Part shown: piece by piece, positions 44,561 through 59,339 of the stretch | Position numbering within the stretch: position 1 is the first letter of the stretch | Layout of the letters: each line of letters starts with the position of its first letter | Assembly: GCA_037074705.1 (NCBI GenBank) | Contig: CM073592.1 | Coordinates: 29,732,629-29,796,628 of the forward strand | Direction of reading: 5' to 3' | DNA length: 64,000 nt | Source of the DNA: Zhengitettix transpicula | Taxonomy: Eukaryota > Arthropoda > Insecta > Orthoptera > Tetrigidae | Program-made: the position numbers and the translations under genes | The notes under the pieces: generated by a model | What the model saw: the letters and a program-made list of their open reading frames with translations, nothing else | Databases searched by the model: none | What the model was told of the DNA's origin: nothing

Positions 44561-47500
44561 TGGCTTAAAAAAAGCTGAGTACTATTATATAATAGTGGTA
44601 AAAACGAATTTGTTTTTAACAATTTAATTTTGTGCACAGACAAGGCGGGAAATGTACCGACATTATTTTAGGAAACGTAAAAAAAAATTTAATGTCAAAT
44701 TTGCAAAGAAATCGCTTCCAAGTCAAATCAGAATAAAACCTGTGCTGATGTTTTATGCTCCACTAATGACAACTGTTTTCCAGGCGATGTTTACGAGGAA
44801 ACAATCCTTCGTCCGTGTTCTTGAATCAACGACGTGGGCATTAGCGCGGATGATACTGAAAAAGCGATTTCAATGCACGTGAGAGACATTTATGGATAAA
44901 TTCCGGTTTCACATTTCCACGAAATGCCAAATAAAGATTGGCGAACTTGGCTGTGATTCAAGTTTTCGACTTCGCTTATTTTTATGTCCTTCGGCTATTT
45001 GCAGAGAAACGAGTAAGCATTTAACTAAATAGCGAGGGATATTCAATGCGAGGGATCTGATGCTGCGATTACGATTAAACCATTGCTTTTTTTTTACGGT
45101 ATTTCGTGAGTGTTCACGGTTAACAACTGTAAACTACAGAAAAGTGACTCAAAAATTACTCTACGCGTTGGATTAGTCATAAATGACTCCTCAACATATT
45201 AAAAGCACCTTCTTAAAGCCTGCTGCGACCAGAAGACATCGACGTCACACTCCACAAATAAATTCAAATATGGGCTCATAAAAATGAAGTTGCACGGGCA
45301 TTATCGATATTTAGGTTTCACGATTCTTTAACAGAACTGCAGGAATGTAAATATGTATTAGGTAATAGATTTTCAGCTCGTAGATCGAAATAACTAATAT
45401 TAAATTGTTTAATATTATTTTCTGTTGACAGAAAATTGACAGAATTTTTACAAATTTTTGGGTAGTATTTGTTTTGAAAAATTGTAACTGCAAAAGACAG
45501 TATTTCATATGATAAAATACAATATTACTTTGGTTATTTAATTAGTAACATGATAATAATGGCGGATAAAATCGTTAGTCAACCCTGCTTCGCAAAATAA
45601 AAAAGAAATAAGACAGTCAACTTGTAAATTAAAAAGAAGACAATTATTCAGACGAAAATATTATAATTGAAGTTTCTCGTAGAGTCTGATAATCAACCAT
45701 AACTTTAGTTTCCTGATTACCTCGGAACGAAGAATCGACTTTAACCACAGTGAGACAAGGAACAAATCCACTTTCGATTGACCCCATGATTCTTTCAGGC
45801 AATTAGTTATCCGGCTACAAGAACAAGAGAGAATTGGCTACCACATCTCTCCACAACGTGCTGAATGCCTTTAAATCGTTTCCCTTTTCAAGCCTTTCGT
45901 TCTGAATCTTCCTGTGCTACTGTCACGGAACTCAGGAATTAACGTCTGGCAGCTTGTCGAAAGCTTTATGACTTCAATAAATATTTATCCAGTCTCCTGA
46001 ATTGTGACACTAATGGATATAAACTGTATTTGTTATGGAGAATATTCTGCGTCACGAATATCAATAAATTTCGTATTGTGGATGAATCCTTAACTTATTA
46101 GAATCAGAAGTGAACCAAACTGACAACTCCCGAATTTATCATTCTCGTGTAGGTAAGGAAAATTCATATAATTTATAATAAAGATTATAATGAGTTTAAA
46201 TATATTTATAATTAAATAAATAAGATATAATCAATATAACATGATAATTATTCTATTTGTTGTGTATTTTTTTGCCTGTTTTGGAATTAAAGTTGGATTT
46301 TTACCTTTTTGATTTAAATAATTTTCAAGAAAAATCTATGTATAAACGCTATTGGAAATATAATAAGTAAGCATTTACAATATTAATATTACGGAACTGT
46401 CTTCTTCAAATTTTATTCACTAAAATATTTAGTTTATTTTAATTAATTGCTGCCTTTTGTTCAGTATTGTTGAAACTTAGAGGAATCATTCAAATATTGG
46501 CACGCCATTTATATAAATTTAAATAAAAATTAATTAAGTATAACTACGAAACTAACTGACAGTTTACATAAACTGAATCTACACGCCCATTTCAGTTATT
46601 ACTTTCATCATTTTATGCAAAACACCTGAAAATGAATAATGCCTGTCAAGAAAACTAATAATAAAATAGTTTATAAGCATAGCCAGAATATTATAAATCT
46701 GCTTAGCAAGAGGAAGCCGAATTATTAAAAAAATTGTTAATTTGTATAACTATTTTCTATACTATCCCTTGAATTATCATGGTTTATTATAAAATCAAAA
46801 CTTGCATAATGAAGAATAATGTACACTGATTCCCATTTAGAGTGGGGATGAAAAATGTGCTTCCAGCTCCAGAACGAGCCCAACTCTGTGAATTAAATTC
46901 TTCCAACGTCGCATAAATTGTGCAATGCCTCACAATGAACGCGTGAAATTCGTAAATTACGGCTGAAATGAGGTACACAGAAACTTTAACTTTTTTGTTC
47001 ATAAATTCCGTTTGGGCATAGTCTGCATTCGAGGGTCACAGCGAAAAAAAGTATCCTGTATTGAGACATTTTTGGGCGCTTTCGGGTACCCGTGGGGTGG
47101 CGATATACGAATTTAAATACATCAATATATTATTCAGGGCTGAAATTGTTAATATAATTCTGAGTTAGGTGAAAATATAAATTAAAAACTGGGAATACAA
47201 CCGTATATACCATCGGACCAGAACAGGCAACTCCACCAGCGAGCAGCCAACCAAACAAAAAAATCCCTCCCCGAGCCTGCACAAAGCCCGGACATTGCCC
47301 CTAGCATCCTGGCACACCGCAAAACACACGGTACAACTTGCACCAAAATCCCGAGTAGCCACAATACTAATGTAAAATAAAGCCAACTTTTGTGTTTGTC
47401 TATAGAAATATACGGTCCCTGAGACTATATGCTAATTCCTTTATTTATCCTTAAAGCGGCAGCGTTTTTTACTTTTTCGAAACATAGGCAAAACAAATGA

Positions 47501-48859
47501 AAAAAATTGGTTGGTGGACCACAGACGATAACAGAAACGTCAGCATTCATTTATCTCGTTTCATGCAATTTTTTTCTGAATTGCGACTTTCACCATCAAC
47601 TTCCATTTACTTATACTGATTCTAAATAGCAATATAGCCAATTATTTTGACTGTTGGCGTCTAAATATATCCTTTAATATTCAATACATTCTAATTTTTT
47701 CTTCTCTTTAAGTTTTAAACCTGGTTTTTATGACCATGGGGAACAAAAAAAAAGCAAATATGGCTGTGCCAGGATTCGAACCCAGAATTTTTTTCCCTTT
47801 GATGCCATCCCATGATGTTGACTAGTTTTCTGGAGTATCTTTTTTATATTAACGGAAAGTAACTAATTAATAGACTGCGATATATCCAAATCCATTTTAA
47901 TTCTCTCAGTATTCCATTATTATTTTTCAAATGGGCGTTCAATTAATAGTAACGAATTAAAATTATAAAATATAAAGCGTATGTGTTAAAAGTGTAATAA
48001 TTATATAAGTAGATTGGGTTTTTATAATTAGATTAGGTGTGGTATTTTTTATGACTTATGATTATCAATTAGTAATGAATTAAGGTCAACCAAATTTCGG
48101 TTTAGATTATTCGTACTATATTTAACAATTAAGCACATACACTCCCATTCATTAGATTCCGTATAAAAGCATCCATGTATAGTTTAAATGCATTCCACCT
48201 AAACGTATAAAATTAGTTTATGTGATATATTACGCTGTTTGTCTTGACACATGTGCATTGAATAATACAACAGGTATGCAGGTGGATCAAGTGTGTGTGC
48301 CAGTTATAGCACGTGTGTGGAACTAAGGCGGATGGCTTAGATAGAGGGAGTGCAGGCAAGGCAGACGTTGCCTCGTAAACACTAACACGGCAACGATATA
48401 ACGAGGTCAAGCTCTAGGCGAAGTTATTGAAGATGATGGCTGCGTACGGCGAATAAGGAAACTGAATTCGGCACTCAATGTACATGCGGCTCACAGTAGT
48501 CCTTTCTTGGGCGTAAGTGAACAAATCTAATTTAAAATTATGAGAATGTACAGTAACCCCCTGCGAAGTGGAAACTAGGGGAACACAACCGTATTTTAAG
48601 GAGACTAGATAACGATTTTTATATTTTTCCGAGAGACCAATAGAATCAAAGGACGGCTATTTTAAATGCCAGGAATGTAACGCATAATAAAAAATTGGAA
48701 AGAATGAGACACGATGAATGGATGAAGGTTTTCCCTGAAAAATATACATTGGCTTAGATGAAACAAAATAACTTCCAGCATGAACTCATGTGCCGATCGT
48801 TTTTGGTTTCATCTACTATTTTTTCATGACAGAATTTCGTTAGTCGGACAACGTCAATC
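44561..48859. other. AT-rich intergenic stretch
   Basis: No supportable gene. It contains a tRNA box-B-like string at 47772-47782 (minus). An open frame at 44652-44882 (plus) is Lys-rich and unrecognised. The rest shows nothing that I can name. Confidence 0.45.
47755..47800 (-). repeat. tRNA-derived relic, T-arm only
   Basis: The minus strand reads ctgggttcgaatcctggcac, an intact polymerase III box B in a T-arm-like stem, followed downstream by gcttttttttt, a possible polymerase III terminator. A convincing box A at the right spacing is missing, so it is a broken SINE or tRNA relic. Confidence 0.4.
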
Positions 48860-49210
48860 TAAGCGGAAGACACGCAAATGACCGTCAAGTTGCAGCAAGG
48901 AAGACTTAGTACTTCTCAATTGGCGGAAGTCTCCCTCACAAACAAGAAGTCGTTACTTCCACCCCAGAGCCGAGACGCCCCCGAATTTAGAGCTCGCCCT
49001 TATTGTAAGCGTAAGCCGGTCGTCTGTTCCAGCGTAATGGACCGGCCACCCACAAAAGGTTCTAGGAATTTTCAGCAGACTCGAATGGCCTAGACGACTT
49101 CATTGCTTCAGAGATATATAAAACTGGAGTTTCGCTGACTAACTGTAGCTTGCCTTCGGGTGCATTTCTCTTTCCAACAGAGAAGGAAAAAACTATTCTG
49201 TTAAAACGAA
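48860..49210 (+). other. GC-richer block with a TATA-like motif
   Basis: An open frame at 48878-49093 has no recognised homology. Downstream, gatatataaaactgg near 49112-49126 is a good TATA-type string about 30 nt before cgctgactaactg. This arrangement could be a solo LTR promoter or the promoter of an unseen gene. No terminal dinucleotide repeats or target-site duplication were found to prove an LTR. Confidence 0.25.
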
Positions 49211-50110
49211 AATACAAGAAATGATTTTACTTGAAAGTTGAACTGAAAACTCTGTGTAAATCAATAATTCAATAATAGCACATGCGTCTAATCAATCTAA
49301 TTACGCACAAGCGCGTTCCGTTTAAGAAAGCACACAAAAATGCAAAAGTGTTTACATACCTACTTATTCAATAAATAATTACATAAGTAGAACGAAAAAA
49401 AGAACGATAATAATAATAATAATGATTTTAAAATATCACTAGGAAATTTATTGCTGTGCGCAGATTGGTGACCTTGGATTTAGGGGGCAAGTGGTCCACT
49501 GTAAGGACTACTCGTTAGTTATCGGCGAGTTCCTGATTTTCTGATTTGTGTCAATGTTTATTTCGTTATTAATATTAGCCATGTTAATTTGTTGAGAAAT
49601 ATTTTTTCACACACGCTTAACAATATCAGGAAAATAAAAGTATACACGTACTGTTGACTACATAATGACTGAATAATGGGTTTCTGATTGACAAACATTT
49701 TCAAACTTTTAGAAAGGAATTCAGGTAATGCCACGTAGAAATTAAATGGCGTTTTTATTTAATTTCCTTTATACGGCAGACCATCAAGACGTAATATTTC
49801 AACTCGATTAACAAGAATTTCAAATTTTTCTATGCATCTGTAAGTCGAAAAAGAAAAGTAGAATTCTTCAGAGATAAACTAAAACCGAACAGTCTTCTCT
49901 GTAGTGCTCAAAAAGGCTGCAGAACACGCACTTCCCTTTACAACTTAATTGATGAAATACAGTTAGGGGCTAGATTCAAATCCACCTAAATTCCAGGAAG
50001 ACTATAATGGAAATTTCAGTAGGATTAGTAACGGTAATATTAGCGGTTTTGCGTTTTACTTGGGACACATAGGTCGGACGTTGACGACGGTAAACTGTAT
50101 TCAGATTCCT

Positions 50111-50128
50111 GCACATGACGTCACGTGC
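50111..50128. promoter_or_regulatory. CRE and E-box overlapping in a near-palindrome
   Basis: gcacatgacgtcacgtgc combines the CREB/ATF palindrome TGACGTCA (50116-50123) with the bHLH site CACGTG (50122-50127). Function is inferred from the motifs only. Confidence 0.3.
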
Positions 50129-51567
50129 AAGTTTGCCTCAGCTGTGGGAAGGTAGATGGGTTCCATGTGGCTGTGTCAGTCAGACGTGACGAATAATTTT
50201 ACCACAGAGATTTGATTCTGTACCACATAGTAGTGACAGTCCCATCATTAATGTTGAGTAGTCACAGAACACAGCGGTCTGCAATAACACTCTTATTTGC
50301 TTATTATAAATATTTAACACGTCAGAATAAACTGAATTACAATACTTCATTAAATTGATTCTAGAATTTAAATTTATGTACAAATATCAGGGGTAGAAAT
50401 TTCGATCCAATTGATAAGGAATACCGAATATATTTTACTCAGTCACAGACCACGATCAGAAACCGTAATTATGAGGATTAAATATATATAAATACTACGG
50501 CTTTAAATGAGCGTATTAAATAATAAATTAGTAATTTATCCGGTCGGGATTGTTACTGAGAAATTGTTTGGAGTATCAATTGAATTTTAATTTGAAGGTT
50601 TTTAAAATATTCGTATACCTGAAAATTGATTTTAGTCTTTAAATAATATACTTAATTTTGTGGCAGAATATTTATTTATAGGTTAAATGTGTGTCGCTTC
50701 CACACACTCTTAAGTTTTTTTACCACCTGTCAGTTTTGTCACACGACACTCAGGGTAAATTGTAGTTTATGAGACTTTCAGTCGCCGGAATGGGTCTAAA
50801 ATCAAAGCCTTTTAAAATTTATTTGAAATTTGAGTTTGAGTGAGATCAATACTCAAAAATATCTATTTTTCTTCAAATGGTTTTCTTTCCAGAGAGTATT
50901 GTACACATTTATAATTTATGTATTTTTATTCTTTTCTTTTTATCAGGGCACGCGATAATGTAATATAGACGCGTTTTATTGTTACAGATTACAGTCGCCT
51001 ATTTTATCAGCAAAGGATTAATTGAAATTATGAACCTACAAGTGAAACATTACATTTTCTCACGTAATTTATGTATTAAATTTTCTGATTCTTAAGTATT
51101 TATTTTTCCTCATTGCCTCTATTTGAATAACAACATATAATTAATTAATTAAATTTTTTAAATGTTATACTTTAAATTTCTGTACATTTCTTTTCTATGT
51201 AATTACTTCAATTCGTCTTATTTATTTAGGTGTAATGCCAACAAAAATTTAATATTTATTAAAAAAAACTACTTTTGTCAATACCATTTCTATTAGAACT
51301 GTAACTAGTTAAAGCGGTAATTTTATTTATAGTTTATCAGATTCGATTATACGAGATCAGCTTTTTCAGATAAGGAGCCACATCGGAAATGAGCTGTGAA
51401 GTACGTTGAAAGGACACGCGACCGCTCCCTTTGACACACGAGCGTCTTAATAATAAGGCGCCGTTTAAATTATAAGATATTTTGTTTATCCGTTTAAGAT
51501 GCTGGATAGAGAAAATGATAATTAAATTCGACTATTACATGAAGTAATATAGAAAAATTTCGAGAGA

Positions 51568-51625
51568 ATTGGGGCTCGAACTCGGGACCATTTCTCAGTA
51601 GGTATCAAATCTACGCAGCTCTGTA
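51568..51625 (-). repeat. tRNA-derived relic
   Basis: The minus strand reads agctgcgtaga, then acctactgagaaa, then ggtcccgagttcgagcccc, resembling the D-arm, anticodon arm and T-arm of a tRNA in order, with losses. Box B is one base off consensus. It may be a SINE head or tRNA pseudogene. Confidence 0.35.
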
Positions 51626-54450
51626 CACGTTTATTTCATCTCTTATGTGAATTGAAATCTGTAACTGCTTATAGTCGTTAAGTTTATTCATCTGACGACT
51701 ATGGCAGAGCACGATATGGAAAAGTTGTATAATGAGAAATATTTAACCCGGTTAAAGTAGGCCTTGTTATTATTTCAACAGCTTGTTTTACATACAGTCA
51801 CATCTAAAGAGTGACCGAACCGCTCCGCCTTAACCAAGGTCTTAAATTAATGAGGAAAAAAGGTAAATAGAACATTATAAGTTGACGAAACTTTAAAACA
51901 ACCAATCCCCCCCGCCCCCCGAAAAAAATAAAATCGATCCGAATTTTGATGTAGGATTACTTTATTATTGGGACCTAATTTATCACCTCATATTATATTA
52001 TAGCTACCATAATTATCTGTCAACCAGGTAATAATGGTTTTTAGAGTGTTTCAAATTTTATTCCATATGCATAGGTATAATAACTGTTTTTTTTGAGGCA
52101 TCTAATAATGTCATTGCCCACAAATTTATAGTTTTTTTTATTTACAATTAGCAAAGAATTTTGTTGTAATAAGGATAATAATATAAAGTTATCACTATTG
52201 CCATTAAAATGCTTATCTAAATGATATTTACTTCAGAGGAACAAACTCCGCGAATTTTGATTGTCCGCTGAAAATTCTCCGATTTTTATCCTCTGGCCCC
52301 TCGATTGCTGCATCGTGTTGCACCCGTTCGCCACCTGCTGGTTACTGTAATCGGCATGTAACATCAAACGGGGACTCTCTGAAAGAGATAAACAGGGAAA
52401 CGAGCCAATATTACGACAGACACACAAAGGCAATTTGTACCACACACACTTCGGCCTGAAACGATCCTACATGTACGGAGACTTTCATGTGATATACGGG
52501 ATTATCGATTATATTTTGCTTTTAATCTCTGCCGTTCCTGGATCAAACTGAAATCCTACATCGCGCCCCGTGTACTAAACAGTCTTCATTATATGTCCAT
52601 AGTCTTTAACAAAGTAACCGCACATGAATCACTCGCATTACATCAACACATTCTATTAACTTCCAGTCAAATTTAAATTTTGAATTGCACCGCTGCACTT
52701 ATAATAAATTTTTCACACAAAAAAAATAAATACGCCGGTGTAAATTCTCTTTACAAAAAACATTCGTTTGTGGGAAATGTAAGGTTTCAAATGTTTCCCA
52801 CAGCAAAATTACATAATTAAAATTCTCCATGTATCAATGGTAAATGTTTTCACAGGGAGGAGAGAGACGTGATTTACTTACACATCACCGATTTTTATGC
52901 CCGCAGTCATAAAATTGACAGTGGTACAAATACTTTTATTTTGCCGGCCATAAATATCTTGTTTTATGCGTACTTTACATTTGTACAGTTATGCGTGTCA
53001 TAAAGCAGTAAAACGTCTACTGCGTAACTTTTTTTTTATACTTGGGGTGTCTGAAATGTGGGATGTAAATTTATGTATACTAAAGATATTTTTTTCGGAA
53101 AAAGACTGAGATGATCTGCGGGAGAAATATGAAAATTCTGTCTTTTAACTGTACTATTATTCATAATATTGACCCTGATAACCGAAGACATAAGAAAATT
53201 AATGGAAAATGTAGCCTGTAAAAACTAAATAACTTCGCTGACTAATTGAATTGCAGAGGTGTAAATATTATATTAATTTTACTATTACCTCCTCCTTTGG
53301 TCGTCATAATATAAATCTATACATATAATTGCACTAGTTTCCTGAATTTTTTTTATTATTTCTAAAATTATTCTCGCTTAAGTGAATTAAAATAATGTTT
53401 TACCTCACGCTGTCCACTGACTCTGAAGTTCGTGAAAGATTTGGGGGATTATTCTATTTTCATACATTTCTCTGCTGACTTGTGGTGTTTGTGGAATTAA
53501 GCGCGATTGCTGGACTAAGCCTTTTGTTTATGTTTATGTTAACTGTTGGAATTTATAATGGAAAGCGTGTAGATACGTAGAGATTTAATGCATTTTCACG
53601 CCTCGGACTCGGAACTAGTCTGGCTATTGTTATGTTAACAAAGAAAAGCCCAGTGGATGTAGAACACTTTATGTGAAAACAGCGCCTTCAGAAGCTACAA
53701 GGAAAGTATGCATAAGGGGTTACTTACCAACAGAAATCAAGGTTCATAAATGAACAGGCTTTGGACACTTGCGTTAACAATTTGGAATTTAAAGAAAGGT
53801 AAGTTATGTAAGGAATAAACCCTTACTTCTTTGTCGATAATTGAAACAAAAAAAACTATGCATATAAAACGTTAAGGGGGAAAATACTATAAAAATATTT
53901 GTTTGAGTTGCTAAGTAGTATAAAGTTTCTTATTTTACTCTAAAATATATTTATTTAATATGTTTTCTTCATTTAATCATTGAAATTTAATTCATGTAGT
54001 AATAACCTTAGATTTCAAATTTTTATTCTATTTAAATAAATCTATGTGGATTAAATTTATCCTGTTTGTTTATTTAAATTCACACGATCAGCAATTTTAA
54101 ATTTTCGAAAATAATAATTATATACAAAACGAAAGTTTTACGTAAATTTTTAATCAGCTAAATTAGTAATAATGTTTACATCTGGTCATAACATAAATTT
54201 CAGACGAATAAATCTAAATATTAATACTATTTCATCTTCTTGTAATTGGATTATTCGCTGCAAAATTAGTTTTGTATGAATTTATTTGCAAAAATTGTAA
54301 TTGTACGAGTAACTTAATACAAAATTGAGCAATAGAACAATTTAAATAATTTACTAATTATATTTTAATCGTCATCTTATCGCATTGATTTGAAATAAAT
54401 AAATTGGAAAATAGAAGATTCATTTGTCTAGTTATGTAGATTAAAAGCTT

Positions 54451-54494
<44 letters not shown>
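54451..54494. repeat. Compound (CA)n(TA)n microsatellite
   Basis: About 12 CA units pass directly into about 10 TA units. Confidence 0.95.
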
Positions 54495-57400
54495 AACATT
54501 TTTTAAAAAATTGTATGGAAATTTTTTAAAATTATTTTGTTACTAGATTGAATTATCGAGAAAAAGCTCACTTCATCAAACTTCGAGAAAGAAAAAGTAA
54601 ACAGTACAATACCTACATTTATGCCCTAGTTGTGTGAACAAGACTGTGACACTGAAAAAACTAAATGAGGACAAAGCGAATAATATAATTGAAATGGAAA
54701 TACATTCATTAATAAATAATAAAAAAAATTATATAATTTTCATTACGTAACCTAATGGCACGAGGAATTAATTTAAAAGAGTTATAAATTAATGAACATT
54801 AGAGACAAAAAACTCAGAACGTTGGTTAGTGAATTACCAAGCTAGAAGTGTAACAGGTGCTGAAGCGAAATTATTTATTGAAGGTCAAATCACATTATTA
54901 TGAATATATTAAGAGTATATTCCATATTGTAATAATGTAAATAACAACACATAATAATATTAAAATTAGAACTGCATAATGCTGAATCGGCAGCTAGGTT
55001 TTTAAAAATTGCGATTCCTGACTTCGAATTAAATAAATTATTTGAGGGGCCACTTAGGCTAATTAACATTTTAAGATAGAGAGATAGAGAAAAATTACAC
55101 TCATATTGTCCCTCTGACAGTATCATGGATCGCATATTTTATCTTAGCTGAAAAACAGGAGTAATCTGTCTACTACTACTTTCAGAAATTCCTCAGACTG
55201 TTGTCATTTAAGCTATTTATTACACAACGGATCAAATAAATCGTTGTTTTTTTATGACGAACTAAAAGTATATGCATAGTCCCATAAAATGTTTTGTCGG
55301 GATGATATGAAACATAAAGTTGTAAATTATAAGCAATATTATTTAGACGGTCTTGAAAAACACGCTCTTTGCTAAGTTGGCAATAAGAAATCAGAGGAGA
55401 AGAATAAAACACAAAATATCTCTGATAGAAATATTTAATGAATAAATACATTCATTGTTCAAATCGATTCAGAACTATTTCAGAGCAATTTAGGTCAGAG
55501 TCAGTTCAGTGGAGTGTGGGAAACTAAGTTTTAACAAGGAATAAGAAGTACTATTACTTATATGAAGCGGAAGTAACTTTTAACAGGATACACAAAAATT
55601 AATTATGTAATTCACTAATAGCAATCAACTTTCATAGTTAAATATTATATAGATTTTCCTCACGTTACCTCCAGAAGAAAACAAAGGAATGACAAGCATG
55701 CCTCCATTTGTGTTGAACGTTAACGTTGGGAATTTAATTAAAAATTTTGCTGCTTCTTCTTTCCCTTCCCATGTTTTACATGCAACGAGATGACGAAGTT
55801 TCTGTCTCCATGTACGTCGCATAATGAAGTCAACTCTCATATTTATATGAACGCTCTTTCTTACTCTCCCAGACAGACAAAATACTGTAACGGAAACATT
55901 ACCCATTTCTCGTAATTTTAATATTTATTATATTATGTATTTGTTTTATTTTCATTTTTCTAATAATGAATAGTAAGTATTTCGGAAATAAATTATTAAT
56001 GAAGCAAAAACAGACAATTAAAAATTACAATTTAATTAATTTAATTTAAAAAAATGTTTCAGTCTAATTTAGACCTTCAACGGGTTTACAACAAAGATAT
56101 TACATTATAGATATGATTGTACAAGGATAATATCTGATAGTAAAATGTTATAACGAATAGATGAAATAACAAAGATAAATTATATTAAAGGATTGAAAGA
56201 TTACAAATAATAAATTAAAATATTATTTAATTTATTGTTCTATAAATTAACAATAGAAATGAACGTTTGAATGCGTAATTTATAAGTATTATATGTAACC
56301 TTTGACATTCAAATAACATCGCCATCCAATGATAACTATAATTTCATATATTAATTGTAAACCTGATGAGGGTTCACATTAGGACAGAAACGTGTGAAAT
56401 TAAATTATGATTTTAATTATCTGTCTTGGTTTCATTAATAATTTAGACTGTACAGACGAATATAATTATCCTAGCCAATAACATTTAGATTTTTACAAAG
56501 TCATGTAATAATGTATACAGAATTCGAGTCCAACATGTTTAATTATTCACATTGAATGAACGAATAAATTGTTACGAATTGATTTATTTAAACACCCTAC
56601 GGTTTTTAAGGCGAGATTTATTTATGTTTTGCTAGTTTTTTAAAGTTGTGATTGTAAAAGCACAGAGGTAAAAGTAATTCAAACACGTGCTCGTAATTTT
56701 AAGCGAGTTAGGGATGCAAATAAAACGAAAGTCTCCGTCGCTAGGATAGACAGAAACGTCATTCCCTTCCAATCGGGTGAAACGACATGTTTTGGCGTAA
56801 AATCTCAAAGTACCTGCCTGACCTACTTCCAAAGACAAAATGAAATACACTCATGATTTGATTGGAAGGTGCAGTAACAGGAGTCCTTAGTAGACGGGAG
56901 AGCTTCGGTTTAATTGCGCACAAATTGTTTCTTAATTACAACAGACTTGGGGTTAATTCAGAATTACAATTCCTTAATTTATATAATTAATGTGATATTT
57001 ATTAATCTGTAATTAATCAATACCCGATAAAATAACCCTTTCATTCTTTCAAAATAAACGTAATAAATTAATGCTGGAGGTAGTTTGAAACTCTTAATAA
57101 AATAATTGCAGATTGACAACAAAATCTGAACTTCATCACAAGTTTCCAGAAAATGTCAATAATCGTATATACGGCAAAATAAAAACAGGATTTTAAATAA
57201 CTAAATTCTGCCTGATACGTACTCATTTTGTAGTTTTTCCTCATTAGAATTATTATATTTTAACAGAAAGTTCTGTGATCAAAAATGTTCTCCATTTGTA
57301 ACACACAAAGCAATCCGTACATTGTACAATAAGAGAAGAGAGATTAAATTAAGTAAAGAAATGACTGAGAAATCAAGTGATGAGTGGAAAAGGGGTAAAT

Positions 57401-58870
57401 AAATATACAACACATAGAACCGTCGAAAATTGAAATGGATGTGAGAAATAAATATTACAGGAAGTCTGGGCGTTTTATTGACCAATCGTAGATTAACGTG
57501 GGACACAAACAATTGTAAGTCCAGCAAGTATTTAAATTTAATATATACTAAAGTTTAAATATATTAAAATTTCCTAAAGCAGAAACAATTGTCAAGAAAA
57601 AATTATGTGTGTGTGAAATCTGGAATAATATGAGCCTTGTATCCCGTTACACGAGTTGAACAAAGCGGAAGATAATTAAAATACCAGCATTGGGTTACAA
57701 TCTGTACATTGAAATTATTTTCCATGTAAACTTTGTAACGACCGTCTTTCCTGCTAAGCTCAGAAATCCCGCTGTAAATATAAATTGCGAGCTTACACCG
57801 CTGTTTTATGGAGAATCGATGTAACTACAGAATCGTCATAAAACTTGGAGGAGGCAACGTCCGTAAATCGTGTTTTCTAGGATTTATTTAAATGCCCGTG
57901 ACAATTCTACATGGTTGAATTTCGCCAGTGTAAATAGCAAAATGTCTTCGCTGTATCCGCTAAAAGAAATTTTCGTTTAAAATGGGATAACAACCAAGTT
58001 CTGGTGACTCATGAATGAGACTGATATTTCGCAAAAATACGTGGGACTTATTCCCTAAATCTGGTAATTGACGAGAACATTAATTTATCATATACTACAC
58101 CACAAATAATACAGAATTAAATAAAATATCTTATTTCTTATTTACTATGAATTAAATTATATATTCTTGCAAAAGGAAAGTCAAAACACACTGAAAAAAT
58201 AAAATTTTATAATTTTTCAAAGATGTAGAACAATCGTGAATATTTGAATGAGTGAAATTTACTCATCTTTGAATTTTTAAAATATTATTTGATACTAGAA
58301 AAACTCTACAATTTGTATAATGTCTCTGCATATTTTTTTTTACAGTAAATTTTAATAATGTTATTAGTTGAAGAGAAAAAAATTATTATATTGATGGTGA
58401 CAATAATACGGTAAGTATTATTAAGGTAAAAAAAATCACCTTGAAAAATAATGTTACCTGTTTCTATTTTTTTTTGTGAAGACTAAATATGTAAATTCAT
58501 ATTTGAGTGCAATAATTTTCTTCGTGAAGAAATACATTTCGTCTCATTATGGCACAACTCAATATTTGCTCGATTCGCACCCCGTCAATAAAATGCGCAT
58601 TTTCCACATTAACTATAGTAATTTCTTCTCTCAACGTGTAAATAATCTCTCTTTGTCGAAACATGCCTGTTTCAAAATTCGACAAACTAGATCTTGTACG
58701 TCAGCTGCTTCATCAAATGAATACTGTACTTAAAAATTGTCTCCATCTGTGGAAACAAACACCTAGTGATGAAATTTAGTTTGAGAACAATTCGTAGTAA
58801 GCTTTATTTATTACAAAGTTTCTCACAAATATTTATAGCCGAGTCAAGTTGCATAAAGAGACCAATTACA

Positions 58871-59009
58871 GGGCCCTAGTAACCCTTGGCTACCTTCCTA
58901 CACCCTACCGCATCCCCCCTTTCAAATCCCTTTCCTATGTTATAAGAGGGGAGTTGCCACTATGTGGATTACCCTATACATAGCCTATCTACACCAAAAA
59001 AAAAAAAAA
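58871..59009 (+). mobile_element. A-tailed retroposed repeat, copy E (3' fragment)
   Basis: Only the last 140 bp of the family, from gggccctagtaacccttggc to tagcctatctacacc plus an A-run of about 14. It has the same 3'-end variant as copy C. Confidence 0.8.
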
Positions 59010-59339
59010 GCAACTAATACTATTTCGGAACGTTGTTGAAAATGTTATATTATGGGTAAATCATTAAGTAAACGGAATATTAAGGAACGCGTGTTTTTTT
59101 AGAAAATATTGTTTGCATTAATTGTTCATCTAAATGTTCAGGAATTTCCTTTATCTGCCGTAGAGGAAATAATTATTCAGCCTTTAGTTGAAATGATTTG
59201 GGCATCCATATTTTGTACAATTTTATTCCTCTTGAGTAAACCGAGTTGTTCTTTATTTTAAGGAATAAGAAATACAATTTCAAGAGACAACTACAAGAAT
59301 TTATTACCAATACGCAAATATTATTCTTTGAATAAAATG

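Larger units (their letters stand above)
49211..58870. other. Long AT-rich stretch without recognisable genes
   Basis: Contents that I can name are a CRE/E-box palindrome at 50111-50128, a tRNA-like relic at 51568-51625 and a CA/TA microsatellite at 54451-54494. Receptor 5' UTR exons could be here, but short non-coding exons cannot be recognised by eye. Confidence 0.4.

Noticed and set aside
53735..53765. Possible minus-strand 5' exon with donor TGTTG|GTAAGT feeding the receptor leader
   Set aside because: A single donor match 13.6 kb away is not enough; many such donors occur by chance.
53690..53800. Possible plus-strand exon ending in AAAG|GTAAGT
   Set aside because: The acceptor has a poor pyrimidine tract and the peptide is short and unrecognised; no neighbouring exon fits.
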